A DNA stretch of 5,510 nucleotides from Pseudomonadota bacterium (GTDB lineage: Bacteria; Pseudomonadota; Gammaproteobacteria; Burkholderiales; Thiobacillaceae). The translations under genes were made by a program, and so were the position numbers. This document shows, piece by piece, positions 1-5,510 of this stretch (positions within the stretch are counted from its first letter, which is position 1; each line of letters begins with the position of its first letter). The stretch is taken from the NCBI GenBank assembly GCA_021802595.1, contig JAJZRT010000296.1:1-5510 (forward strand), written 5' to 3'. The notes under the pieces were generated by a model. It searched no databases, had not been told where the DNA came from, and was given only the letters and a program-made list of their open reading frames with translations.

Positions 1-747
1 GGCGGCAGCATGTTTCGAAGTGGCGAAGCCCAGCGCCAGGGTCGCCCGCGGGGCCACTTCCGCCAGCAGGGCCACATTGCCCGGCCCGGCTTCAGCGTAG
101 GGCCAGGCCATGCGCCCGTTGGCGGCGAAATCCTGCCAGCCGTCGGATACCCCGACGTAGCCTGCCGACGCAGCGCCCAGCGCATCGCCCCCGTCCGCCG
201 TCCGGGCCAGCAGGGCCAGCCCGAACGGGCCCTGCCTTGCCCACAGGACGCCCTGGCCCAGATGGATCGTCGCCTCTGCCTGGTTGTCCCGGCCGGTTCC
301 ACCCAGATGCGGCGCCAGCAGGACATGAACGCGCAGATTCGCTTCCGTTTCGAGCGCCAGATCGATCAGCAGCACATCGCGCGTCGCGTCGGGACAGACG
401 CTCAAATGGAGCACGAAGCGGGGATGGCGGTGCGTGATGCGCGGCAAGGGCACGCCCGGCGCCGGCACGGCCAGCGTGTAATCGCCGCCGCGTTTGATCT
501 CGACCCAGAAACCGGCATCGTCCGAAATGATGAAGCCGAGGTCGCGGATCTGCGGGATATCGATGCGCGGGTAGTACACCTCGTTGACGATGCCGTGGCC
601 GAGGGTGAACCACAGCCGCGACGAACCGACTGCCGTGCCGACCAGGTCCTTGTCGGACGTGGTCCAGCTGGGCGGGATCCCGGGGGCGCCGGGGGCATGG
701 CCGGCCGAAACCGGCGGGCAACGATTCCAGGGAACGGATGGCGTCAT
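1..747 (-). CDS. GH15 glucoamylase/glucodextranase-type glycoside hydrolase, N-terminal part (runs off window)
   Basis: The frame stays open from an ATG at 747 to the window edge, giving 249 residues without a stop; the 3' end lies outside. Residues 20-86 carry the pattern of the bacterial glucodextranase N domain that precedes the GH15 (alpha/alpha)6 barrel: GAPGIPPSWTTSDKD, then GTAVGSSRLWFTLGHGIVNE, VYYPRIDIPQIRDLGFI and GFWVEIKR. Known relatives remove glucose from the ends of alpha-glucans or dextrans and are roughly 800 residues long, so the catalytic residues would lie beyond the edge and cannot be checked. The start is supported by GGAGGG seven bases upstream. No signal peptide is visible: the first 28 residues are Pro/Gly-rich and not hydrophobic, suggesting a cytoplasmic enzyme acting on stored glucan (inference). 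It lies 83 bases downstream of the HPP gene on the same strand with no clear terminator between. Overlapping open frames on both strands here are shadows. The family call is firm, the exact substrate is not. Confidence 0.88.
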   Translation of the reverse strand, partial: MTPSVPWNRCPPVSAGHAPGAPGIPPSWTTSDKDLVGTAVGSSRLWFTLGHGIVNEVYYPRIDIPQIRDLGFIISDDAGFWVEIKRGGDYTLAVPAPGVPLPRITHRHPRFVLHLSVCPDATRDVLLIDLALETEANLRVHVLLAPHLGGTGRDNQAEATIHLGQGVLWARQGPFGLALLARTADGGDALGAASAGYVGVSDGWQDFAANGRMAWPYAEAGPGNVALLAEVAPRATLALGFATSKHAAA

Positions 748-830
748 CGGGCAGCCCTCCTTCGCGGCTGGTATCGCGTTGACCCGCCCGCCCGGCTTCA
801 GTTCGCGACAGACTGCGACATGGTAACGGA

Positions 831-1550
831 CTAACGCGCCGATCCGGTGGCCGCCGCAGGCGCCGGTACGGCCCGGGAAACCGGATGCGACTGCCCCAGC
901 GCCAGTGCATAGATCCGCTGCAGGTCCTCTTCGCTGACGTCGACAAAGGTGTCGATCTGGGACAGCGCGTACACCAGGCTGCTGTGCGGGATCATGCTTT
1001 CTTCCGCGGGCCGGGTCCTGACCTGTCCTTGCGAGCGGCGATACCAGCACTGCGGATAGCGCCGCCAGGCAAACGGGTAGTTGTACGCGACGGCGATCGC
1101 CAGCAGCACGACAACGTTGAGCAGCACCGGGCTGAATACATACCCGTAGCCCAGCGCATGCACCTTTTCCCCTCCCAGCACGGCATACAACGCCGTCGCG
1201 CCACCAGGCGGATGCAGACAGCGCAGACTGTACATGGCGGCGATCGCCAGCGCCACCGCCACCGAAGCGGCCAGCATGGGTTCGGCGCCCAGCCAGTGCT
1301 GGCTGGTGACGCCGATCACCGCCGACACCATGTTGCCGCCGAACACCGGCCACGGCTGCGACAATGTGCCATGCGGCGCGGCGAACAGCAGCACGGCCGA
1401 CGCCCCCATCGATGCGACGGCAAGCACGCCGCCATGCCCCCCCAGCCAGACATGGCTGACCCACAATACCGCAAGGATGCCGAGCAGGCCGCCGCTTGCC
1501 GAAATCCAGTGTTCGCGCTCGGAGACCGAATAAGCCAGTTTACGAACCAT
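831..1550 (-). CDS. HPP-family integral membrane protein
   Basis: A 239-residue protein with about five hydrophobic helices (roughly 17-36, 41-59, 70-86, 92-110 and 139-158) and the family-naming motif HPPGGAT at residues 113-119, after the fourth helix. PHGTLSQPWPVFGGN (59-73) is also typical of the family. The soluble C-terminal tail contains SLVYALSQIDTFVDVSEEDL (191-210), seen in many bacterial HPP proteins; there is no CBS domain pair as in the longer members. It should sit in the inner membrane. Some plant and cyanobacterial HPP proteins have been linked to nitrite transport, but the substrate here is unknown. The ATG at 1550 is preceded by AGGAGG nine bases upstream. The gene lies 111 bases downstream of the DsrC-like gene and upstream of the GH15 gene, all on one strand, so co-transcription is plausible. 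The last 18 residues are Ala/Pro-rich and look like a variable tail. Confidence 0.9.
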   Translation of the reverse strand: MVRKLAYSVSEREHWISASGGLLGILAVLWVSHVWLGGHGGVLAVASMGASAVLLFAAPHGTLSQPWPVFGGNMVSAVIGVTSQHWLGAEPMLAASVAVALAIAAMYSLRCLHPPGGATALYAVLGGEKVHALGYGYVFSPVLLNVVVLLAIAVAYNYPFAWRRYPQCWYRRSQGQVRTRPAEESMIPHSSLVYALSQIDTFVDVSEEDLQRIYALALGQSHPVSRAVPAPAAATGSAR

Positions 1551-1661
1551 TACCGTGAGCCTCCTGACGGATGTGCCGGATGGCGTGCCCGGGCAGCAGG
1601 CGCTGCGCAGTCACGGACAACTGTCTCAAGCCGTGCCAGGCCTGAAACGCGATCCCCGGCC

Positions 1662-2000
1662 TCAACCCGTGCTCCAGGCGCGCGGCCGCTTCATGCCGGC
1701 GATCTTGCAGGCCTGCTTCACGTAGCCGTACGGAAACAGCTCGAACAGCTTCTTCTGCGCGTCCCGCCCCATGCGCTCGGCCAGGTGCTTGATGACGAAA
1801 CGGGCGTCGGCCGCGATCTGGTGCTCGTCGTAGTACGCGCGCATGAAGCGGATGGCGTCCCAGTGGTCGTCGGTGAGCCGGATGTTCTCGCTCTCGGCGA
1901 GAAACCGGGCCACGTCCTCGTTCCAGTCGCCGGGTTCGATCAGATATCCCTCCGCGTCGCGATCCGGCATCAGGGCCGCGAAATCGGTTTCTTGTTCCAT
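1662..2000 (-). CDS. TusE/DsrC-like protein with only the upstream C-terminal cysteine
   Basis: A 112-residue protein with the usual size and layout of the TusE/DsrC family: an acidic N-terminus with DAEGYL and WNEDVARFLAE (15-36), the helical core LTDDHWDAIRFMRAYYDEH (42-60), and the C-terminal arm ELFPYGYVKQACKIAG (87-102). TusE passes sulfur to tRNA 2-thiolation; DsrC carries a trisulfide in dissimilatory sulfur metabolism. Both rely on a penultimate cysteine in an arm ending like KPTGCV. Here that position, 11 residues after Cys98, is Trp109, and the protein ends RAWSTG. Cys98 is the only cysteine. The usual sulfurtransfer chemistry is therefore unlikely; a regulatory or sulfur-binding role, as proposed for other DsrC-like paralogs, is possible (inference). 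The ending reads cleanly to TGA with no sign of a frameshift. AGGAG lies seven bases before the ATG at 2000. The gene is divergent from the LysR gene and heads the leftward HPP-GH15 group. Confidence 0.9.
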   Translation of the reverse strand: MEQETDFAALMPDRDAEGYLIEPGDWNEDVARFLAESENIRLTDDHWDAIRFMRAYYDEHQIAADARFVIKHLAERMGRDAQKKLFELFPYGYVKQACKIAGMKRPRAWSTG

Positions 2001-2030
2001 GGCAGGCTCCTTGTTCTAGTTGACGCGCCT

Positions 2031-2060
2031 AGTTTAGGGATTCCTTATGTATCCATCCAA
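2031..2060 (-). promoter_or_regulatory. Candidate sigma-70 promoter for the DsrC-like gene
   Basis: On the minus strand, TTGGAT (2060-2055) and TAAACT (2036-2031) are separated by 18 bases, matching three and four of six consensus positions. A start near 2024 would leave a leader of about 24 bases that includes the AGGAG ribosome binding site. It is the best pairing I found on this strand of the AT-rich divergent region. The weak -35 would fit a promoter that needs an activator. Predicted by eye only. Confidence 0.35.
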
Positions 2061-2071
2061 CGATAAATTTT

Positions 2072-2097
2072 GGTGTTTAATATCGGAAACACCGATA
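2072..2097. promoter_or_regulatory. Overlapping inverted repeats with a T-N11-A LysR-type box
   Basis: Two perfect dyads overlap here. GGTGTTT (2072-2078) pairs with AAACACC (2087-2093) across 8 bases, and TATCGG (2081-2086) pairs with CCGATA (2092-2097) across 5 bases. The second contains T-N11-A (T2083 to A2095), the generic LysR-regulator recognition pattern. A further CGATA at 2061-2065 pairs with TATCG at 2081-2085. The site is 9-34 bases before the LysR start and centred about 65 bases upstream of the start point predicted for the divergent DsrC-like gene. Both placements fit autoregulation plus control of the neighbour. The repeats are seen directly; binding is inferred. Confidence 0.5.
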
Positions 2098-2105
2098 GTA
2101 AAAAG

Positions 2106-2960
2106 ATGGACACCGAACTCGCCCGCACCTTTCTGATGGTGGCGGCCACCGGCAATTTCGTCGCCGCGGCCAGCCGCCTGCACGTCACGCAATCGACCGT
2201 GAGCGCGCGCATCCACTCGCTCGAGACCACGCTGGGCGCGCGTCTGTTCCAGCGCGGCCGCAACGGCGCCGAACTCACCGCACCGGGCAAGCGCTTCCTG
2301 CGCCACGCCAAGAACCTGGTGCGCACCGTCGAACAGGCGCACCACGACGTTGGCCTGCCGCAGGGTTTTCACGACGTGCTGACGCTGTCGGGCCGGATCG
2401 CGCTGTGGGAAGGCTTTCTGCCGCATTGGGTGGCCTGGATGCGCGAGGCCGCGCCGGATGTGTCGCTGCGCCTGGAAATCGGCTTCGAGCCTGACATCAT
2501 GCAGGGGCTGATCGAAGGCACGGTCGACATCGGCGTGATGTATACCCCCACCTCACGCCCCGGGCTGGTCGTGGAGTTGCTGTTCGATGAAACCCTGCTG
2601 CTGGTGACCAGCAATCTCAAGCGCGGCTGGCCCGACGCGGGCTACATCCATATCGACTGGGGGCCGGAATTCCATGCCCAGTTCAGCGATCACCATCCCG
2701 ACGCGCCGCCGCCCACCCTGGTTGCCAACATCGGCTGGCTGGGCGTGCAGCAACTCCTGACCTACGGGGGCAGCGGCTACTTTCCGCTTCGGCTGGTGCG
2801 GCGCTACATCGAGGCCGGACAGTTGTGCCAGGTACCGGACAGCCCGCAGTTCAGGCTGCCCGCCTACATGGTGTTCCCGCGCGACAGCGACAGCGGCACG
2901 CTCAGGAGTGCGCTGGATGGCCTGCGCACACTGGCCGTGGAAGAGCAGTCGCGCACCTGA
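2106..2960 (+). CDS. LysR-family transcriptional regulator
   Basis: A 284-residue protein, slightly shorter than the usual 290-310. The N-terminal winged helix-turn-helix covers about residues 1-60, with the family pattern MDTELARTFLMVAATGNFVA followed by AASRLHVTQSTVSARIHSLE, GARLFQR and LTAPGKRFL (57-65). A linker helix (66-86) joins it to a periplasmic-binding-protein-like effector domain (about 90-284) that includes the typical GLIEGTVDIGVMYTP (134-148). The ATG at 2106 is chosen because LysR proteins characteristically begin with MDTELxRTFL. An in-frame TTG at 2070 would add 12 unrelated residues and run through the inverted repeats. There is no good Shine-Dalgarno sequence, only an A-rich AAAAAG next to the ATG, so translation may be weak, as is common for autoregulated regulators. 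It is transcribed divergently from the DsrC-like gene, its likely target; the effector is unknown. The 3' end meets the methyltransferase gene tail to tail. Confidence 0.93.
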   Translation: MDTELARTFLMVAATGNFVAAASRLHVTQSTVSARIHSLETTLGARLFQRGRNGAELTAPGKRFLRHAKNLVRTVEQAHHDVGLPQGFHDVLTLSGRIALWEGFLPHWVAWMREAAPDVSLRLEIGFEPDIMQGLIEGTVDIGVMYTPTSRPGLVVELLFDETLLLVTSNLKRGWPDAGYIHIDWGPEFHAQFSDHHPDAPPPTLVANIGWLGVQQLLTYGGSGYFPLRLVRRYIEAGQLCQVPDSPQFRLPAYMVFPRDSDSGTLRSALDGLRTLAVEEQSRT

Positions 2961-2978
2961 ACGGCGCGGTACCCGGAT

Positions 2979-3584
2979 TCAGGGCTTGCGCGCCACCAGA
3001 TCGATCAGCGCCGACAGGCCGTGATGGTGGCTGCCTTCGCGGATGACCGATTCGTGTTCGGCCAGATGCAGGATGTCCCAGTCGCCGAACCATGCGCGCA
3101 ACAGCGCCTCGGTATACATGTTGGCGGCATGGGGCGGACCGCCCGTGCCGAACTCGACCTGCTTCGGCGTATAACCCTGTAACACCAGCAGGCCGCCCGG
3201 CTTGAGGCAGCGGCGGATGCCGGCGATGATGTGGTCGCGCTCGGGCGGCGGGGCGAACTGGATGAAAATCGCCGCCACCAGGTCGTAGGCCGCGTCCGGC
3301 CAGTGCCAGTCGAGGATGTCGGCCTGCTCGAAGTCCAGCGTCACGCCGCGCTCGGTCGCCAGCCTGCGTGCCTTGTCCAGCGCGGCCGCGGAAAAGTCGA
3401 CGGCATGTACCTGCGCACCCTGCTCGGCCAGCCACACGCCGTTGCGGCCCTCGCCGTCGGCGATCGACAGCGCGCGCATGCCCGGCCGGATCAGCGCAGC
3501 CTGGCTCGCGAGGAACACATTCGGCGCCGTGCCGAAGATGTAGTCGTCGGTGGCATACCGCTCGTCCCAGAAGGCCGAACTCAT
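2979..3584 (-). CDS. Class I SAM-dependent methyltransferase (TehB-like small type)
   Basis: A 201-residue protein with a single Rossmann-type methyltransferase domain. It opens with SSAFWDERYATDDYIFGTAP (2-21), a typical N-terminus of this group. The SAM-binding motif I is ALSIADGEGRNGVWLAEQG (38-56), the acidic residue ending strand 2 is Asp63 in AVDFS, the motif II/III region is ADILDW then AAYDLVAAIF (88-107), and LKPGGLLVLQGYTP (127-140) is the post-core strand. TPKQVEFGTGGPP (139-151) recurs in close relatives. The target is unknown; TehB proteins act on tellurite or small molecules, but that function is not shown here. The ATG at 3584 is preferred because GGAG lies six bases before it and the family start matches. 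An ATG at 3626 would add 14 residues and overlap the end of dsbC. The dsbC stop is only 10 bases upstream and overlaps the ribosome binding site, implying translational coupling. Confidence 0.88.
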   Translation of the reverse strand: MSSAFWDERYATDDYIFGTAPNVFLASQAALIRPGMRALSIADGEGRNGVWLAEQGAQVHAVDFSAAALDKARRLATERGVTLDFEQADILDWHWPDAAYDLVAAIFIQFAPPPERDHIIAGIRRCLKPGGLLVLQGYTPKQVEFGTGGPPHAANMYTEALLRAWFGDWDILHLAEHESVIREGSHHHGLSALIDLVARKP

Positions 3585-3594
3585 CCCGCGCTCC

Positions 3595-4305
3595 TCACTT
3601 GGCGTTGGCGGCAAACAGTTTTTCAAGCTGCGCGGCCGGCACCATGCCGGGCACGCGCTGACCGTTGGCGAAGAACAGGGTCGGCGTGCCGGACACTTTC
3701 AGCTTGTTGCCCAGCGCGATGTTGGCATCGACCGGGTTGGCGCACTTGCCATCGTTTTTCGGCACGCTGCCGCTGCCGATGTAGTCGTTCCACGCCTTGT
3801 TGCGGTCAGGCGCGCACCAGATCTGTTTCGAGGTCTGCGGCGCATTGGGATGCAGGCCTTCGATCGGGTAGAGGAAAGTGTAGACCGTGATGTTGTCGAC
3901 CTTGGCGAGCTCGGCCTCGAACTTGCGGCAGTAGGGGCAATCGACGTCGGAGAACAGGACCAGCTTGCGGGCGCCGGTCCCCTTGACCGTCTTCAGCGCA
4001 TTGCCCAGCGGGAACGTATCCCATTTCACCGCCTGCAACTGGTTCAGCCGCGCCTGGGTCAGGTTGGTGCGGGTTTTCATGTCGATCACGTCGCCGGCGA
4101 ACACATACTGCGCTTTGGCGTCCACATAGGCCAGTTGCCCGTCGAGATAGACTTCGAATAGGCCGCTGTAGGGCGTTTTCTGCACCGACGTGATGGTGGC
4201 GCCGGGGAACTGCTGGGCCAGCGCCTTGCGGATGACCGACTCGTTGGCCTGCGCGGACGCGGCGAACATCAGGGTTGCGGCCAGCGCCAGGGAAGTGAAT
4301 TTCAT
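3595..4305 (-). CDS. dsbC: Periplasmic thiol:disulfide interchange protein DsbC
   Basis: A 236-residue protein, the usual DsbC length. Residues 1-20 (MKFTSLALAATLMFAASAQA) form a Sec signal peptide with an AQA cleavage site before Asn21, so it acts in the periplasm. The N-terminal dimerisation domain (about 21-85) has the typical GLFEVYLDGQLAYVD (48-62). The thioredoxin-fold domain holds the catalytic CPYC at 123-126 in LVLFSDVDCPYCRKFE, a second cysteine pair Cys164/Cys188, and the cis-proline loop SGTPTLFF (205-212, Pro208). DsbC dimers rearrange wrong disulfides and are kept reduced by DsbD; CPYC instead of the Escherichia coli CGYC is common in betaproteobacteria. The ATG at 4305 is chosen over one at 4419 because it gives the signal peptide and has GGAG six bases upstream; the longer form would overlap the hydroxylase gene and bury the signal. 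It is the middle gene of a probable three-gene operon. Confidence 0.95.
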   Translation of the reverse strand: MKFTSLALAATLMFAASAQANESVIRKALAQQFPGATITSVQKTPYSGLFEVYLDGQLAYVDAKAQYVFAGDVIDMKTRTNLTQARLNQLQAVKWDTFPLGNALKTVKGTGARKLVLFSDVDCPYCRKFEAELAKVDNITVYTFLYPIEGLHPNAPQTSKQIWCAPDRNKAWNDYIGSGSVPKNDGKCANPVDANIALGNKLKVSGTPTLFFANGQRVPGMVPAAQLEKLFAANAK

Positions 4306-4337
4306 TCGGAACTCCAGAAAAGAATCATGTGAAAACG

Positions 4338-5501
4338 TCAGGACATCGCTTCGCGCACCAGGGCGGCTTTGAGCGGCGGCAAATGATCGATGATCTGCAT
4401 GCCGGCATTGCGCAGCCACCCGGCGCGTGGGTCGGAGAACAGATGGTGCAGGCCATGGGTGAGCGCCTGCATCCGCTGCACCGGTTCGGCACGCTCGCGG
4501 GCATAGTGTTGTAACACACGAACGTCACCGCAGTAAGAGCGGGTTTGGCGGCAGCGGGCGAGAACGGTCGCCAGGACCTCAACATCGCCGAACCCCAGGT
4601 TGACCCCCTGGCCTGCCAGCGGGTGGACGCCGTGGGCGGCATCGCCGATCAGCGCCACGCCGGGCGCAACGGCGCTATCCACCCGGATCAGCCGCAGCGG
4701 GAACGCCGCGGCGGGGGTCAGCAGGCGCAGCTCGCCCAGCCGGGCATGGCCCGCCGCCTGCACCCTGGCCGTCAACGCCGCCGCGTCCAGCGCCACCAGC
4801 GCGTCCGCCTGTTCCGTCCGGGTCGACCAGACGATCGACAGGCGATTCCCGTTCAGCGGCAGCCAGGCCAGGATGTCGCTGTCGAAAAACCACTGGAATG
4901 CGGTGCCGCGATGCGGACGCTCGCATTCGAAATTGGCCACCACGCCGCTCTGGCCGTAGGGCGACAGGGTCGAGGCCAGGCCGGCCCATTCGCGGATGCG
5001 CGAGGCGGCGCCGTCGGCACCCACGACGAGCTCGGTTTCGAGCACCGTGCCATCGTCCAGCACGATCCGTGTAGTGGGCTCGCCGCGCTCGATCGACGCG
5101 ATCGCCGCCGGACAATAACGCGCCACCCTGTCGTCGGCCTCGATCGCCTGCCACAGGGCGTATTGCAGGCGTCCGCTTTCGAGGATGGTCGCCAGATGCG
5201 ACACGCCCGCCGCATAGGCGTCGAGCCGCAGCGCGCCGGTGGTGTCGCCTGCCACGTCCATGCGGAACACCGGCTGAATGCGGCCGCCGTCCAGGCGCTG
5301 CCAGGCGCCGAGGCGTTCCAGGAAATGCTGGCTGGCCGGGCTGATGGCGTAGATGCGCGTGTCCCAGACCTCGCCTGGAACCGGCGGCGGCTGCCGTTCG
5401 ACCAGCGCCACCCGCAGCCCCTGGCGGCCAAGCGCCAGCGCGGCGGCGGCGCCCACCAGCCCGGCGCCGACGATGACGGCCTGATAACGTTCCCCGCTCA
5501 T
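4338..5501 (-). CDS. UbiH/UbiI/UbiM-family FAD-dependent ubiquinone-biosynthesis hydroxylase
   Basis: A 387-residue flavoprotein monooxygenase of normal family length. The N-terminal FAD-binding Rossmann motif GAGLVGAAAALALGRQGLRV spans 12-31, followed by the acidic Glu35 of strand 2. The family DTRIYAIS element is at 47-54, the DG motif VVGADGAASRIREW at 159-172, and the second FAD motif GVALIGDAAH at 281-290. This runs into HPLAGQGVNLGFGD (293-306), the signature of the UbiH/COQ6 group. These enzymes hydroxylate the aromatic ring of ubiquinone precursors using O2 and NAD(P)H near the inner membrane. Which ring position is attacked (UbiH, UbiI, UbiF or UbiM type) cannot be told from motifs, so no symbol is given. 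The ATG at 5501 gives a standard N-terminus; only nine bases of upstream sequence are present, without a clear ribosome binding site, so the promoter or a preceding operon gene lies outside. The dsbC gene starts 32 bases downstream. Confidence 0.93.
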   Translation of the reverse strand: MSGERYQAVIVGAGLVGAAAALALGRQGLRVALVERQPPPVPGEVWDTRIYAISPASQHFLERLGAWQRLDGGRIQPVFRMDVAGDTTGALRLDAYAAGVSHLATILESGRLQYALWQAIEADDRVARYCPAAIASIERGEPTTRIVLDDGTVLETELVVGADGAASRIREWAGLASTLSPYGQSGVVANFECERPHRGTAFQWFFDSDILAWLPLNGNRLSIVWSTRTEQADALVALDAAALTARVQAAGHARLGELRLLTPAAAFPLRLIRVDSAVAPGVALIGDAAHGVHPLAGQGVNLGFGDVEVLATVLARCRQTRSYCGDVRVLQHYARERAEPVQRMQALTHGLHHLFSDPRAGWLRNAGMQIIDHLPPLKAALVREAMS

Positions 5502-5510
5502 CCGCGCGCC

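Noticed and set aside
10..834. Plus-strand open frame of 274 codons and an overlapping minus-strand frame (92-946)
   Set aside because: Both are shadows of the GH15 frame, which has the family motifs and a good ribosome binding site; their products are Arg/Pro/Gly-rich without domains.
1595..1608. Small inverted repeat GCAGC-AGGC-GCTGC between the DsrC-like and HPP genes as a terminator
   Set aside because: The stem is only five pairs and no T-tract follows on the minus strand; it is expected by chance at this GC content.
2020..2050. TTGACG at 2020-2025 as a -35 for the LysR gene
   Set aside because: The only -10-like bases at workable spacing (TTATGT, 19 bases away) match consensus poorly; no convincing plus-strand promoter could be assigned.
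885..2066. Long plus-strand open frame of 393 codons opposite the HPP and DsrC-like genes
   Set aside because: It is antisense to two genes with clear family motifs and ribosome binding sites, its product is His/Arg/Gln-rich with no recognisable domain, and such frames are common in GC-rich DNA.
4306..4419. Longer dsbC start at 4419
   Set aside because: It would overlap the hydroxylase gene and place 38 non-hydrophobic residues before an otherwise perfect signal peptide; the ATG at 4305 has its own ribosome binding site.

Overview
The window is GC-rich chromosomal DNA from a Gram-negative bacterium, most likely a betaproteobacterium. The evidence is a UbiH-family ubiquinone hydroxylase next to a periplasmic DsbC with a CPYC active site, a TusE/DsrC-family protein, and a strong third-position G/C bias. 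The genus cannot be fixed from the sequence. No RNA gene, mobile element, CRISPR array or long repeat was seen. About 93% of the window is coding.

Left half (1-2000, minus strand): three genes that read leftward and could form one transcription unit. In transcription order they are a short DsrC-like protein (1662-2000), a five-helix HPP-family membrane protein (831-1550), and the first 249 residues of a GH15 glucoamylase/glucodextranase-type enzyme (747 down to the window edge). The DsrC-like protein keeps the upstream C-terminal cysteine (Cys98), but the position of the functional penultimate cysteine is a tryptophan, so it should not be called a normal TusE or DsrC.

Middle (2001-2960): a 105-base AT-rich divergent intergenic region, then a LysR-type regulator on the plus strand (2106-2960). 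The intergenic region holds overlapping inverted repeats (2072-2097) containing a T-N11-A motif. The motif lies about 65 bases upstream of the start point predicted for the DsrC-like gene, the classic geometry for a LysR regulator controlling its divergent neighbour.

Right half (2979-5501, minus strand): a tight three-gene run, transcribed leftward: UbiH-family FAD hydroxylase (4338-5501), DsbC disulfide isomerase (3595-4305) and a small class I SAM methyltransferase (2979-3584). Gaps are 32 and 10 bases, and the methyltransferase ribosome binding site overlaps the dsbC stop, so co-transcription is likely. This run meets the LysR gene tail to tail with only 18 bases between stops.

The right half looks like ordinary housekeeping and envelope-redox content. 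The accessory interest is in the DsrC-like / HPP / GH15 group and its putative LysR control. I saw no clear sign of a wholly new system.
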